From Phytophthora quininea (taxonomy: Eukaryota > Oomycota > Peronosporomycetes > Peronosporales > Peronosporaceae): DNA of 64,000 bases. The stretch is from positions 372,001 through 436,000 of the forward strand of contig JAAVTG010000579.1 in NCBI GenBank assembly GCA_011947345.1, written 5' to 3'. Shown here in pieces: positions 21,718 to 30,778 of this stretch; positions within the stretch are counted from its first letter, which is position 1, and each line of letters opens with the position of its first letter. Under the pieces are notes generated by a model. That model was not told the DNA's origin, made no database searches, and saw only the letters and a program-made list of their open reading frames with translations. The position numbers and the translations under genes were made by a program.

Positions 21718-21866
21718 TCAGCTCGTTCCTTCAATGATGATCCATCCAACGTACTCCATACTCGAATCACTCGGCTCCGGAGCCGGAGTCGCGTTATCAA
21801 TTGCAACAAAGACCTTGACCACACTCAGCACAACGACAATAGCGATCGGGAGATATTTGGCAAATC
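21718..21866 (-). pseudogene. Short secreted peptide gene, member 10, start deleted
   Basis: The frame shows FAKYLPIAIVVVLSVVKVFV, then NATPAPEPSDSSMEYVG, to a stop at 21718. The leader reads AACAAGATTTGCC where the family has AACAAGATGCAATTTGCC, so five bases including the start are missing. The frame stays open upstream to an ATG at 22083, but through a minisatellite and a hairpin, which is unlikely to be native coding. CTTCATTTTCCGATTG at 21891-21906 is an initiator-like element. Confidence 0.5.
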
Positions 21867-21904
21867 TTGTTCGTGGGTATCTGACGTCTACAATCGGAAA
21901 ATGA

Positions 21905-21940
21905 AGAGATTTCCTGTGTGTAGAGACACAGGAAATCTCT
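21905..21940. repeat. Perfect 15-bp hairpin
   Basis: AGAGATTTCCTGTGT (21905-21919), a 6-nt loop, then its exact complement (21926-21940). It sits just upstream of member 10's initiator-like element. Confidence 0.9.
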
Positions 21941-21955
21941 CCACTAAAGCACACA

Positions 21956-22045
21956 GAGACCGCACAAGCCATGCTGCTGATGCTGCAGCGCACTGAGACC
22001 ACATAATCCACGCTGCTGATGCTGCACCACGATAACAATGAAGAT
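21956..22045. repeat. 39-bp tandem repeat, about 2.3 copies
   Basis: Units begin GAGACCGCACAAGCC and GAGACCACATAATCC and share GCTGCTGATGCTGCA; a third, partial GCCACACAATCC follows. The period of 39 is a multiple of three and keeps the minus-strand frame open. Confidence 0.75.
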
Positions 22046-22134
22046 GGCCACACAATCCATCGAGTTAAGTTTTCCTTGCGCATGAAGCGTGCACAGCATT
22101 TCTACAGTGAACGTGCGCTGTACTGAAGTATACA

Positions 22135-23202
22135 CTAGAAACTGTTCCGTCTGGAAATCCGTCGACTTGTATCTTCCAGGGACTCCTTTGCCACATCACT
22201 CCTGTCAAGCTCGGAGACGCATGCCATCGTTTCAGTAGTATCACCGCTCGTATCTCCATTCGTAGCACTCTTTACATTGTCGTTAATATCTTCATCAGCA
22301 TCGTCGACGGCGTTTACATTGCTGTCGAAATTAAAGTCAGCTCGTGTATCTCCAGCAGTATCATCATTCACAGCAGTTAGCCCGTTCTTCTCTCGCAGCT
22401 GCCCCAAAATCTGCTGCCGTTGTAAGCGTACATACTCCACTGCATCGCTCGAAAGTCCTTCCTCACTTTTGGTCATGAGCTCCATCTCCAGCCGCCTCTC
22501 CAGCACCTCCGCCTTCTTCTTGTCCGCTTCGTTCGTCGTCGGCATCACCATCGGCTGCGCTTGCAGTAACAGTTGAAGTGATGAGTCCACTCGACGTTTC
22601 ACACGTCGATCCTCACTGTCCTCTTCGTCCTCCACTCGCTGTCGTACAACTCCCCTTGAAAGTTGCGTCACTTCCTCTCTCAATAACATTGGGCACAACA
22701 CGCTCCAGAACTTCTCGTGGAACGTGAGTTTGCTGGCAATCTCCAAGTACAGAAAGTAACTCCCAAATCTTTGCAGGAACTCCATCATGGCCCAATGCAG
22801 CGCCTCCTTGCGGCGGTAACTCTCGTCTGGAGCTTGGAATCTCGACTCGGTCCATTTCTGCTCGAAAAGCTTTAGGAATTGCGTCAAACTGGGTCTGATC
22901 TTCTCCCACTCGCATTGCAACTGCTGAATCGTCCTCTGTCTCGGCGGGTTGCGGCCCAAGTACTCGGAGTGCACCAGCAGCCAAAAGAGTTTGCTGGCGT
23001 CGGTGGTCAAGTCCTTCAGCTGGTCCCCCGAAAGCGTCACGCTGTTGTTAGCTGCGACATTGAGCACACTAGCCCACGATCGACTCAGCGTCAGACGCTC
23101 GTCGTTGGTAAAGTCCTTGGAACAGACTAACGCGTTGGGCGGAGCTTCCGGGATGGGGGTCATGGCCGTTGCCACAAATGAGCCCGTACAATGACTTCTC
23201 AT
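22135..23202 (-). CDS. Myb/SANT-like family protein D
   Basis: A 355-residue intact member; the start is ATG 23202, or 23163 (MTPIPEAPPNALV). The domain runs LTLSRSWASVLNVAANNSV, FWLLVHSEYLGRNPP, LQCEWEKIRPSLTQFLKLFE, HEKFWSVLCPMLLREEV. A basic linker with a nuclear-type RRVKRRV precedes the C-terminal helix ERRLEMELMTKSEEGLSSDA / EYVRLQRQQILGQLRE. The last 80 residues are acidic (Asp-rich) and disordered, ending SRRISRRNSF. It lies inside the loop between the inverted arms and is clearly diverged from A-C, so it is an older member. Function unknown. Confidence 0.7.
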   Translation of the reverse strand: MRSHCTGSFVATAMTPIPEAPPNALVCSKDFTNDERLTLSRSWASVLNVAANNSVTLSGDQLKDLTTDASKLFWLLVHSEYLGRNPPRQRTIQQLQCEWEKIRPSLTQFLKLFEQKWTESRFQAPDESYRRKEALHWAMMEFLQRFGSYFLYLEIASKLTFHEKFWSVLCPMLLREEVTQLSRGVVRQRVEDEEDSEDRRVKRRVDSSLQLLLQAQPMVMPTTNEADKKKAEVLERRLEMELMTKSEEGLSSDAVEYVRLQRQQILGQLREKNGLTAVNDDTAGDTRADFNFDSNVNAVDDADEDINDNVKSATNGDTSGDTTETMACVSELDRSDVAKESLEDTSRRISRRNSF

Positions 23203-23624
23203 TAGGGGTAAATACTTCTATGGAGGAGACAGTACGAATCATTTTGAGGTGATAAACACTTTCGAGCATCGACAGTGCTACATCCTCAACTAAAGCGACA
23301 CCAAGAGAACCAACAAGTGGAGAGCCTTACGAGCCCGACTACTATGGGGAACCTGAGTGAAGCAAATTGGGTCAGCAGACTGGGACGCAACGCGCAAGAC
23401 ACCAAAATAACAGTGAAAATGAAATACCAGCTTTTTCCTTCATTGTGAACCGGAGAATGCAGTAGTTGAGCAATAGCCCTTGTTTGCGACCAGTTTGACC
23501 ACATCCTAGTGCATAATCTTCTATGACTCGTAAGCATTTTGATTGTGTAGTCGAGTCTCACGACGAAGTAGACCCAAAAGCAACCGTGCTCGCACCTTTA
23601 CTTGTTTTCTTTTCAGACGGACTG
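23203..23624. other. Intergenic, no gene seen
   Basis: Upstream of both gene D and peptide member 11; no supported feature. Confidence 0.45.
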
Positions 23625-23639
23625 TCATTTTGCAATTGG
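23625..23639 (+). promoter_or_regulatory. Oomycete core promoter-like element
   Basis: TCATTTTGCAATTGG, initiator plus CAATT box, about 49 nt before the ATG of member 11. Confidence 0.6.
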
Positions 23640-23687
23640 ATCCGCCCTATCAGCCTCGGCCCAACCAGCAGCTCAAGGGACAACAAG

Positions 23688-23813
23688 ATGCACCTCACCA
23701 AGTTTCTGACGATGGCCATTTTTGCCGTGCTGAGTGCGACCCAAGTCATCGCAACGACTGAAAACGAGACCCCCGCTCCAGAGCCGAGTGGTTCGGCTTT
23801 TGAAGCAGCGTAA
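23688..23813 (+). CDS. Short secreted peptide family, member 11
   Basis: A 41-residue intact protein. Signal peptide MHLTKFLTMAIFAVLSATQV, cleavage after VIA. The mature peptide is about 18 residues (TTENETPAPEPSGSAFEAA), the shortest and most typical PAPEPS member. The ATG follows ACAACAAG, as in members 3 and 12. It can also be read as the end of a longer in-frame stretch from 23523, but the hydrophobic core would then be internal; the short start fits the family. Confidence 0.7.
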   Translation: MHLTKFLTMAIFAVLSATQVIATTENETPAPEPSGSAFEAA

Positions 23814-24103
23814 ATCGGATCCGAACCCTTTTTCGAAGAATCCCTGTGATCAAGCATGATCGAGTTCAGTTGCTTCAGCTGTTCAACATTAACAAACATA
23901 AGAAGAGTTCACAATTCGAATTGTTATCTTTGTGCGCTACCAACCTTTTCGCAATATCGAGCACGAGGGTATGCACGATACCATAAGCTGATAATTGACC
24001 CAGCCAGCGATGTTCCTGCCTTGTTGCCCCGTCATCATGACGATGTCTACATATCAACGCGAGAACTAGTTCTTCACTTATTTTTCCCGAACTTGCTGTC
24101 ACG

Positions 24104-24125
24104 TTTCATTTTCCATTTGGAAACG
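24104..24125 (+). promoter_or_regulatory. Oomycete core promoter-like element
   Basis: TTTCATTTTCCATTTGGAAA, identical to that upstream of member 3; about 40-60 nt before the ATG of member 12. Confidence 0.6.
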
Positions 24126-24163
24126 GTAGAAGTAAACCAAAACCCAAGACTAAGAAGAACAAG

Positions 24164-24313
24164 ATGCAGCTCGTGAAATGCGTGACGATCGTCCTTATCG
24201 CTGTGGTGGGTGTCACCCAAATCGCCGCCACAGTTGAAGCCCAGAACCTCAATCGGCAACACGTACCGCGTCGAAACGTGGATCGGGATCGGGCGGTCAT
24301 CCTTGCAGAGTGA
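24164..24313 (+). CDS. Short secreted peptide family, member 12
   Basis: A 49-residue intact protein. Signal peptide MQLVKCVTIVLIAVVGVTQI, then AATVEAQN and an Arg-rich mature part (RRNVDRDRAV). Paralogue of member 3, with which it also shares leader and 3' flank (CGGCATGTTCTCTCTCG). It lies 243 bp from Myb/SANT-like gene E, mirroring member 3 next to gene C. Confidence 0.65.
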   Translation: MQLVKCVTIVLIAVVGVTQIAATVEAQNLNRQHVPRRNVDRDRAVILAE

Positions 24314-24556
24314 CCCGAATTCGAGAGAGAACATGCCGTAGCACGGCAACACTTGAATCGTCAAATACAACGCGCTCTATGCTTACGTGTGGCAGCAAAA
24401 TTGGCAGCAGTTTTGCTTCACGACCAGGCTTTCGTTGTTTATCGTGTTTAGCAGCCCCGCAAGTTGATCGGGATAACTTACTTCGCGCAACTGCTGACGT
24501 CGACAGGACAGCACTCCCCACCAATAGACAATCCGTGAACACTTGCTACCTTCCAG

Positions 24557-25289
24557 TTATTCCTCTTCGGTCTCGTCGTCTTTCATTTCGTCTCGCAGTT
24601 TCTTGAGAATCTGCTGCCTCTTGAACTTGAAATACTCCTTCGCCTCGATGGAGAGCCCCTCGTCGCTCTTGCTCATGATATCGAGCTCCAGTCGCTGCTG
24701 CATCACTTCAGCCGTCTTCATCTGAGCTTGGTTGGTCAGTCGAGGGGTGTCTTCTGGAGGATTCAGTCGAGGACGCACTCGACGGTTAGTTGCGCCATCT
24801 CACTTCGTGGCCGAATTGTCCCCACGTTTGGCATCTCGTTTGTCATCAGCAGAGGCTTCAAAATGCTCCACCACTTTTCATGTTGGACAAGTGTTGACAC
24901 GACACTCTGGTTTAGAAAGCCCTTCCTCGTCCAACGGTACACGGCGCTGGCTGCTGTCAATGCATTGTCCGAGCAAGTTCTAGCGTTGGGACTGCCTGCG
25001 CGAAAGCATGTCCACTCCTTGACGTAGATTTTGAGGAACTCGACCAAGTCGAGACGAATGGACTCCCATTGTGCCAGCAGTTCTTCAAGAGGCCAAATGT
25101 GTCGTCTTGACGGTGGCGGCGCAACACTGAGGTGGGTCTGGACGTGCAGCCAGAAATCGCGGGCAGACTCGGTCGAGAGGTTCTGAATCCTCTCCAAAGT
25201 TAATGGAGTACCTTGCTCGTAAACCCCAACAGCAGCAGCAATCCACGCGTCACAAAGCTCCACAGGAGCGGGGAGGACGTAGTCGCCAT
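24557..25289 (-). pseudogene. Myb/SANT-like gene C, right copy, two frame offsets
   Basis: Same sequence as gene C (14047-14781) from ATG 25289 to a TAA at 24557, with scattered substitutions. One C is missing in a CCC run near 25267, directly after the start, and one G is missing near 24800, breaking the protein before its C-terminal helix. Both lie in short runs where the left copy is intact. Either this copy is disabled or both are consensus errors. The C-terminal helix QQRLELDIMSKSDEGLSIEA is preserved. Confidence 0.55.
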
Positions 25290-25504
25290 GTAGGCCTGCC
25301 TGGCGAACTCAAGAACTCTTGTGTTGTGAAGAAAGGGCACTCTCAGCCCTCCTCTATCATGTCTTCTTGCAGCCTCCTCAAATTCTGCTGTCGCTTGAGC
25401 TCGCGACCAGAACTCGCGGGCTAATTCGGTCGAGAAGTCAATGGAGTTGCCCGCTCACAGGCTGCGATGGTGACCTCACCTAACGATATTGGATACGAGG
25501 TACG

Positions 25505-26544
25505 ATGAAGAAGTCAACCAGTCTAACGGGATCGGTCCACAAGATGAGTGCAGTCGACGCCACAGCTCTGAGTGAGGCCTGGATCAAGGCTGCTCTCGGT
25601 GCGGCCGAAGAGGGATCACCATGGACGCTGGACTTGATCAGTGACCCGGAGGGAGACAACTATCACTCCTTCTGCCTCAAGGTTCAATCCCAACGCGCAT
25701 CGTCGCCACCTGCTCCAGTCGAGGAGCTGCAGCGGTCGAGGGAAGCTCTGCGTCCCGACCTGGTCACGTTCCTGAAATGGTTCACTCTGGCGTGGAAGGA
25801 CCTACGTCTCCGCAGTCAGCCCGCCGACACAAGTTGCTGCTGATGGTCGACGATCCGCTCGAGTGTCCTGAACCGACCAAGTCACGTCCGAGGAGCGACG
25901 ATAACAACACTCGCAGTCGACGTGTCCTGCATCGCTTAACCTCCACCGAACCCCAGCCAGCTATGGCATCACTTGGAGAGCAGGCTCAGATGAAACCGGC
26001 TGAGACGATGGCGCAGAGACTGAAGCTGGACATCATGACCCAGCGCGAAGACAATTTGTCGGAGGAAGCCAAGCAGTACCTTGCTCTCAAGCGTCGACAA
26101 ATTCTCAAAAAGCTGCAGGATGAGACGGAGGGGAAGGACAGCAACATCTTCAGGTTTTCCGATTCACAACTTCTTTATCGCTTGCAGTTTACGTACTTCG
26201 AAGTAAAGCTTCCACAACATCGTTTTGAAAAGACCCCACTTCGACTCATCACTACTCCTTTTTGGCGTTTGCTTCCAGGCGAGCTCTCTGCACAATCTTC
26301 TGACGTTGTAAATGAAAATACTCCACCGCTGCAGGCGTCAGTCCATGGTCGGTCTGGGTCATCACGTCCAACTCGAGTCGTCGTTTGCTCAACTCCAGCC
26401 ACTGCTCCATCCAGGGCGACTCTTTTCAAAAGCTTATTTAAAACTTTACAAAGGAGCGCCGAATGGATCGAAATTTGCGACTGGAAACTTGAAGTCGCCT
26501 CGGAAGTTGAAGTTGACTCGCATTTGCGGCTTCTTGCTGGATGA
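25505..26544 (+). CDS. Myb/SANT-like gene B, right copy
   Basis: ATG at 25505. Reads further than the left copy: SDPEGDNYHSFCLKVQSQ, VEELQRSREALRPDLVTFLK and WFTLAWKDLRLRSQPAD, i.e. a complete domain, before the offset near 25790 that both copies share. The following frame contains SRRVLHRLTSTEPQP and AQRLKLDIMTQREDNLSEEA / LALKRRQILKKLQDE and stays open into the inverted gene A fragment to 26544. The natural end is uncertain. Confidence 0.5.
26160..26431 (-). pseudogene. Truncated copy of Myb/SANT-like gene A C-terminus
   Basis: Carries only the last part of gene A, from ESPWMEQWLELSKRRLELDV to the EYFHLQRQKIV helix and beyond. It has no start of its own. The break at 26431 marks the end of the duplicated block. 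Confidence 0.75.
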
Positions 26545-28911
26545 ATACATTGACACGACTGGAATTAACCGATAGGCTGGGTTGGTCACTGCGATTCCAA
26601 AGTGTGTCGATAGCTCAGAGCTCGCAGTTGAAACTCCAGTCGAATTGGCAGATCGACGCAGCGGGAGAGTTAAGTCTCCGTTGAGATAGAATTGCAGCAG
26701 CGGCACAGATTGGTCTTGATCGATAGTACATCCGATAATATCCCCAGCTCGGAAACTAGGTACTCCAGACTTGGACACCCCGTTGGCATGCAACATTCCC
26801 ATGTCCAATCCTCCGTCTGCTTGCCAAGTGACGCCAAAACTTCGGCCATCCTCACTAGGCGAAATTCCAGGCACCATTGATCCAGAAGCTGTACTGACAT
26901 CGCTAGTACTTCGCGGAACTTCCCATCCGAGCAGCAAACTTTCGCCATCCCCACCAAACATTTCGATCGTGACTTCAAACATCCACTTGCCAGACTCTCC
27001 TTGTCGACGCTCTTTCGTCGCAAGCACAGTGCAATATCGATGGGATGCCTCGAGTTGTAATAGGCAGTCTTCAGACGAGAAACTCACGTCGTTCTCGACA
27101 TCCGTACTGTCCATTTTCACACTGGAAAACTCTCGGCGACGAGTGAATTCTTGTGACAAAGTCTCTTGGAAATCTTCTAAAGCAGAAGCGAACCGATCGA
27201 ATTCAGCGTCTAGAACCACTCCAGAGTCAACACCGTCCTCACGTTGGTTATCCACGAATTTCGGCGGTTCCTTGAGCTTGCGAGTAGTTTTCTTTGCGAC
27301 TGCGTATCGACGAGCTGCTCGGAGTCGGTCGTTGGTGAGTCCGGCCAAGAAGCGACCAAACTCGACCTTCCGGGTGTGGAGTTCGCGAGATACCAGATCT
27401 TGATGCAGGAACTTCGCCCCGTAGCTCTCCACCTCGCGAAGATCTTTCGTCGTCGACGCTTTCAGAATTGCTAGCACTGTCGTGTCAGCAATCATCTTGC
27501 TGGTGAGTTCACGGCGGAGTACAAACTGCGGCAACTTGTTCTCTTCGCTGATGTAGGTCACTAGAGCTCGTCTCAACGCCTCGGCATCGAGGTCTTCTGC
27601 TAGGATGAGAAGGCGAAGCAGATACTCACTCGTGCCGAAGATCCGTTCTACTTGGAGAGAGGTCGTCATAATGAGCCGCTCCAGTCCATGCCATCCACTA
27701 CTGTCGCATTTCTTCTGCAAACCAGCTACGTCCCGTTGCATGGTCGCCAACGTTTCGTCCAGAGCTGCTCTTTGCTCCTCGTACTTGGCGTTAATTTTCG
27801 CTTGTTCGTGGTTGAGTAGTGCCGTGTGCATCTGACGAATATGCTGCAGATCCGCCTCCAGGGCCGTCTCCAGCTGACTCTTGATCGTGTCAAACTCTTC
27901 ATTCTGCAACTTTTCAAGCTTCTCTGCTTGCTTAACACGTAGCGTCTCGAAAATGGATCGGATCTGGTGCGAGAACTGCTGTTTTATTCGATTGGATTCT
28001 TGTTGCTGCTGCCGTTGCAATGCCAAACGCTCCACAATTTCTGGGTCTCTCGCAAACAGAACCAGTCGATCGAAAACGGGCTGTTCGAAGTGATTGAACA
28101 CATTGCACGACTCGTACCGAGGAGCTGTGTCCGTGATGACCAGCTTCTCGTTCAGAGTTTGTGCGGCGACCAATGTGAAGGCCTGGTTTGGAGCCGTAGT
28201 CTCTCCTTCCACCTGGCGATGGAACAAATCGTCGACGGATTTACAACAACGACGAAGCTCCGCTTTCGACACTGTACGTGAATATTTGGGAAGTTCCGTC
28301 CCGATACTTCGACCGCCAGCATCTCGGAGGATTCCTGATGAGCCTTTTCGAGATCGTACATCATCTGGAACAATTGCGTCTCGCAAGACGTGCGAGTGCT
28401 CTCCAGTTGTGCTTGATACTCTGGCAGAATCCCCGATCCAGTATTAGTCGAGTACTGCGATTCTTTGGAGATACTCACCGCCTTCAGATACAGCACGAAC
28501 AGCGATCGGAATTCTGGCGTCTGTAACTTTTGAAGTCGATCTTCCAGCTCTTGCGAATCTCTCACCACGCCAAACTCGCGTTGGAAAGCTGAAGATAATC
28601 CCGCCATCTCCAACTTTGGGTGGAAGCATCGCAGCTTCACCAGCAGGAGATCTTGAGCCACACTGACGAAATCGTCGGCGTCAAACACGTCCTCAACATC
28701 GCTGTCACTGTCGTCACTGTAGTCCGTGTCGTAGAAAATCTCCGCTGGTGGGAATGAAGAAATTGGTGGGGTTGGAAAAGCTCGCGAATCGGGATTCATA
28801 ATGGTTCGGTTCGTAGCTGGAGACAATCGAAGCGTCGTTCAAAACCACGGCGTCCTGTAGAAATTCCTGCAAGTTCCTGTCGGAATTCAAGGCGTTTCTC
28901 GTCTTGATCAT
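26446..28911 (-). CDS. SPRY/B30.2 domain coiled-coil protein
   Basis: Start at ATG 28911 with one frame offset near 28825, or at ATG 28799 (MNPDSRAFPTPP) without one. The N-terminus is acidic (DTDYSDDSDSDVEDVFDADD). A 65-nt GT-AG intron at about 28271-28207 joins ...NFPNIH to VEGETTAPNQAF in frame. Coiled-coil segments follow (RVKQAEKLEKLQNEEFDTIK). The C-terminal SPRY domain is recognised by GKWMFEVTIEMFGGDGESLL, GRSFGVTWQADG, FRAGDIIGCTIDQDQ and LQFYLNGDL. About 800 residues in total. SPRY domains bind protein partners; the partner is unknown. Divergent from the coiled-coil gene, with about 120 bp between starts. Confidence 0.75.
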
Positions 28912-29028
28912 TGTGCATGTTGTCTGCTATTTCCGTGCGTTCTGATGACCTTGAACTGGCTGGCAGTCTTTTTGATCATCGTCGAGTTTCCAGCTCTCAC
29001 CCTTCCGCGTTCTTTGGCAGAGTTTCGA

Positions 29029-30609
29029 TGAACCAAGAGAACACCGAGGTCTTCTCCAAGGAGACCTTCTTGACGTCACTCAATCGGATTGCAGGTGCTG
29101 GCAACAATGGACAGAACTCCAGTGCAGTCGCCGATACCCCAGCGTAAGATCATTTTTCTTGGTTACTTTTTCGTTCGGTTGACTCACTCCATGTCGATAG
29201 AATGCTGATCGTCCGGGAGAAACATGCTCAGCTTCACGATGTGGTCGGATCTCTGTCAGAAAAGGTAAACAATGCCGTTGGACTTGGGGACAAACATGCT
29301 TTTCCTCACCAGAAGTTTGCCCTTCGTACAGATTAGCGCAGTGCTGGCACGACAGGAGCGAGACTTTATGGCTGCGTACCGAGCTCACATGTACAACGTA
29401 CAGAAAGAACTCCACGAGATGCGAGAAAAATCCATCGCAACGAGACGGTCGAAAACAAGTCGGAGAAAATCAAAAGATTGAGGACGAACGTGACTGGTAC
29501 CGGAAAGAGGCCTTGCGTCTGGATGCCTTCACGACGACGATGACCAAAGATCTCAAGTACATGAAAGAAAACTTGGAAGCGATCGAGGAGGACCGAAATT
29601 GGCTCGAGAAGCAGCTGAAGGCCTGCAAGAAGCAAAACAAGTTGTTGCGAGCAGAACTTGACGTTCGTTTGGCTGGACCGGGCAATAACTCCAGATTGGA
29701 CACTGGTGTGTTCCCACCGTTCGACTCGCAAAACCGGTCGAGCTTTAAACAGCTGAAGCGAGGTCCACAGGACAGTCAAAGCGTGTCTGCAATGTCGCCA
29801 GTTCCTGGTTTGCCGCAATTGAACTTGGACATGACCACTGCAGGGCAATCGGTGGCGCTGGCGGAGGAACGCGAAGAAAAGTTAAAGCGCCAAATCCGAA
29901 GCTTGAAACGGGAGCTCCAGCAGAAATCCAATGACCTTACAGTAGCGAGAAAGCAGCAGCGATTAATGCGGCGAGACGGTGGAACCGGGCTCTCTCCACT
30001 TGAAAAATTGTTCGTGCAATGCGTCGATTCCATCAAGGAGGAAGTGGGTAGAAGACGTGACGCTGGTCCACACTCGGTCGTTGATCGGAAGCCACTTATA
30101 AACCAAATGGGAGCTGCAGCGAGAGGAACTCGAGCATCGCTTCCAGTAGAAAAACTCGCCAGCCGAAGTTCGAAGTTGAGCTGGACGATTTCACACCTTC
30201 TGACCGAGTGAGGCTCATCGAACGGTTGCTAGCCCATGACGAAGTTTTGACGCTCTTGTACACCCACCTCTTCCCGTCCGACAAGCCAGTCGTCAGCAAT
30301 ACCGATGCACTTGAAGCGAGTTGGAACTCTCAGTCTTCGGGTCGAAAGGAACGGAAACATTGTGAAGATGCCATGCCAACACTTCATACCTCAGCAAGTC
30401 TTCCGGATACTACCACGCCATTCATGAGCTTCGAGGCTAGTAACAAATCGAGCCGTGACGGCGAAAGCGAATCCACTCAAAGCGACGGAGGTGAAGAAGG
30501 AAACCGAGCGACGACGCCAGTTGGAAGCGGCGCAGCTGCAGTGTCGGCGGTTCGCAACGGGAATTTACCGCTCGACTTCTTCACCAAAGAGTACCTGAAA
30601 TCAGTGTAA
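29029..30609 (+). CDS. Coiled-coil protein, possibly cytoskeletal or flagellar
   Basis: ATG at 29029 (MNQENTEVFSKETFLTSLNR). GT-AG introns at about 29143-29200 and 29264-29330. Coiled-coil regions include VQKELHEMREK, YMKENLEAIEEDRNWLEKQL and KRQIRSLKRELQQKSNDLTV. A folded-looking segment follows (LSPLEKLFVQCVDSIKEEVG), then FTPSDRVRLIERLLAHDEVL and LLYTHLFP. Frame offsets near 29428 (AAAAA run), 29480 and 30110 interrupt an otherwise continuous protein. I cannot name the family; the composition resembles axonemal or basal-body proteins, which is only a guess. The stop is at 30607-30609. Confidence 0.6.
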
Positions 30610-30778
30610 GTTCCTTACTACTGGAATGTTCTATCCGGTCATACACCACTGACAGCTCTGCATTCTTGTCTTCACTTCCAGCAAACCAGCGTTCAATTGA
30701 TTAACAGGCAAAAAAACAAATACGAATACAGCGTCACATCATCTCTATGTCTGGTAGCACCCCCTCACATGTTCGTAC

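Larger units (their letters stand above)
24551..26431. repeat. Right arm of 1.9 kb inverted duplication
   Basis: Inverted near-copy of 12905-14790. The outer edge, near 26431, cuts gene A's copy and lies about 15 bp from the stop codon of the SPRY gene. The loop between the arms is about 9.8 kb. Confidence 0.9.
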
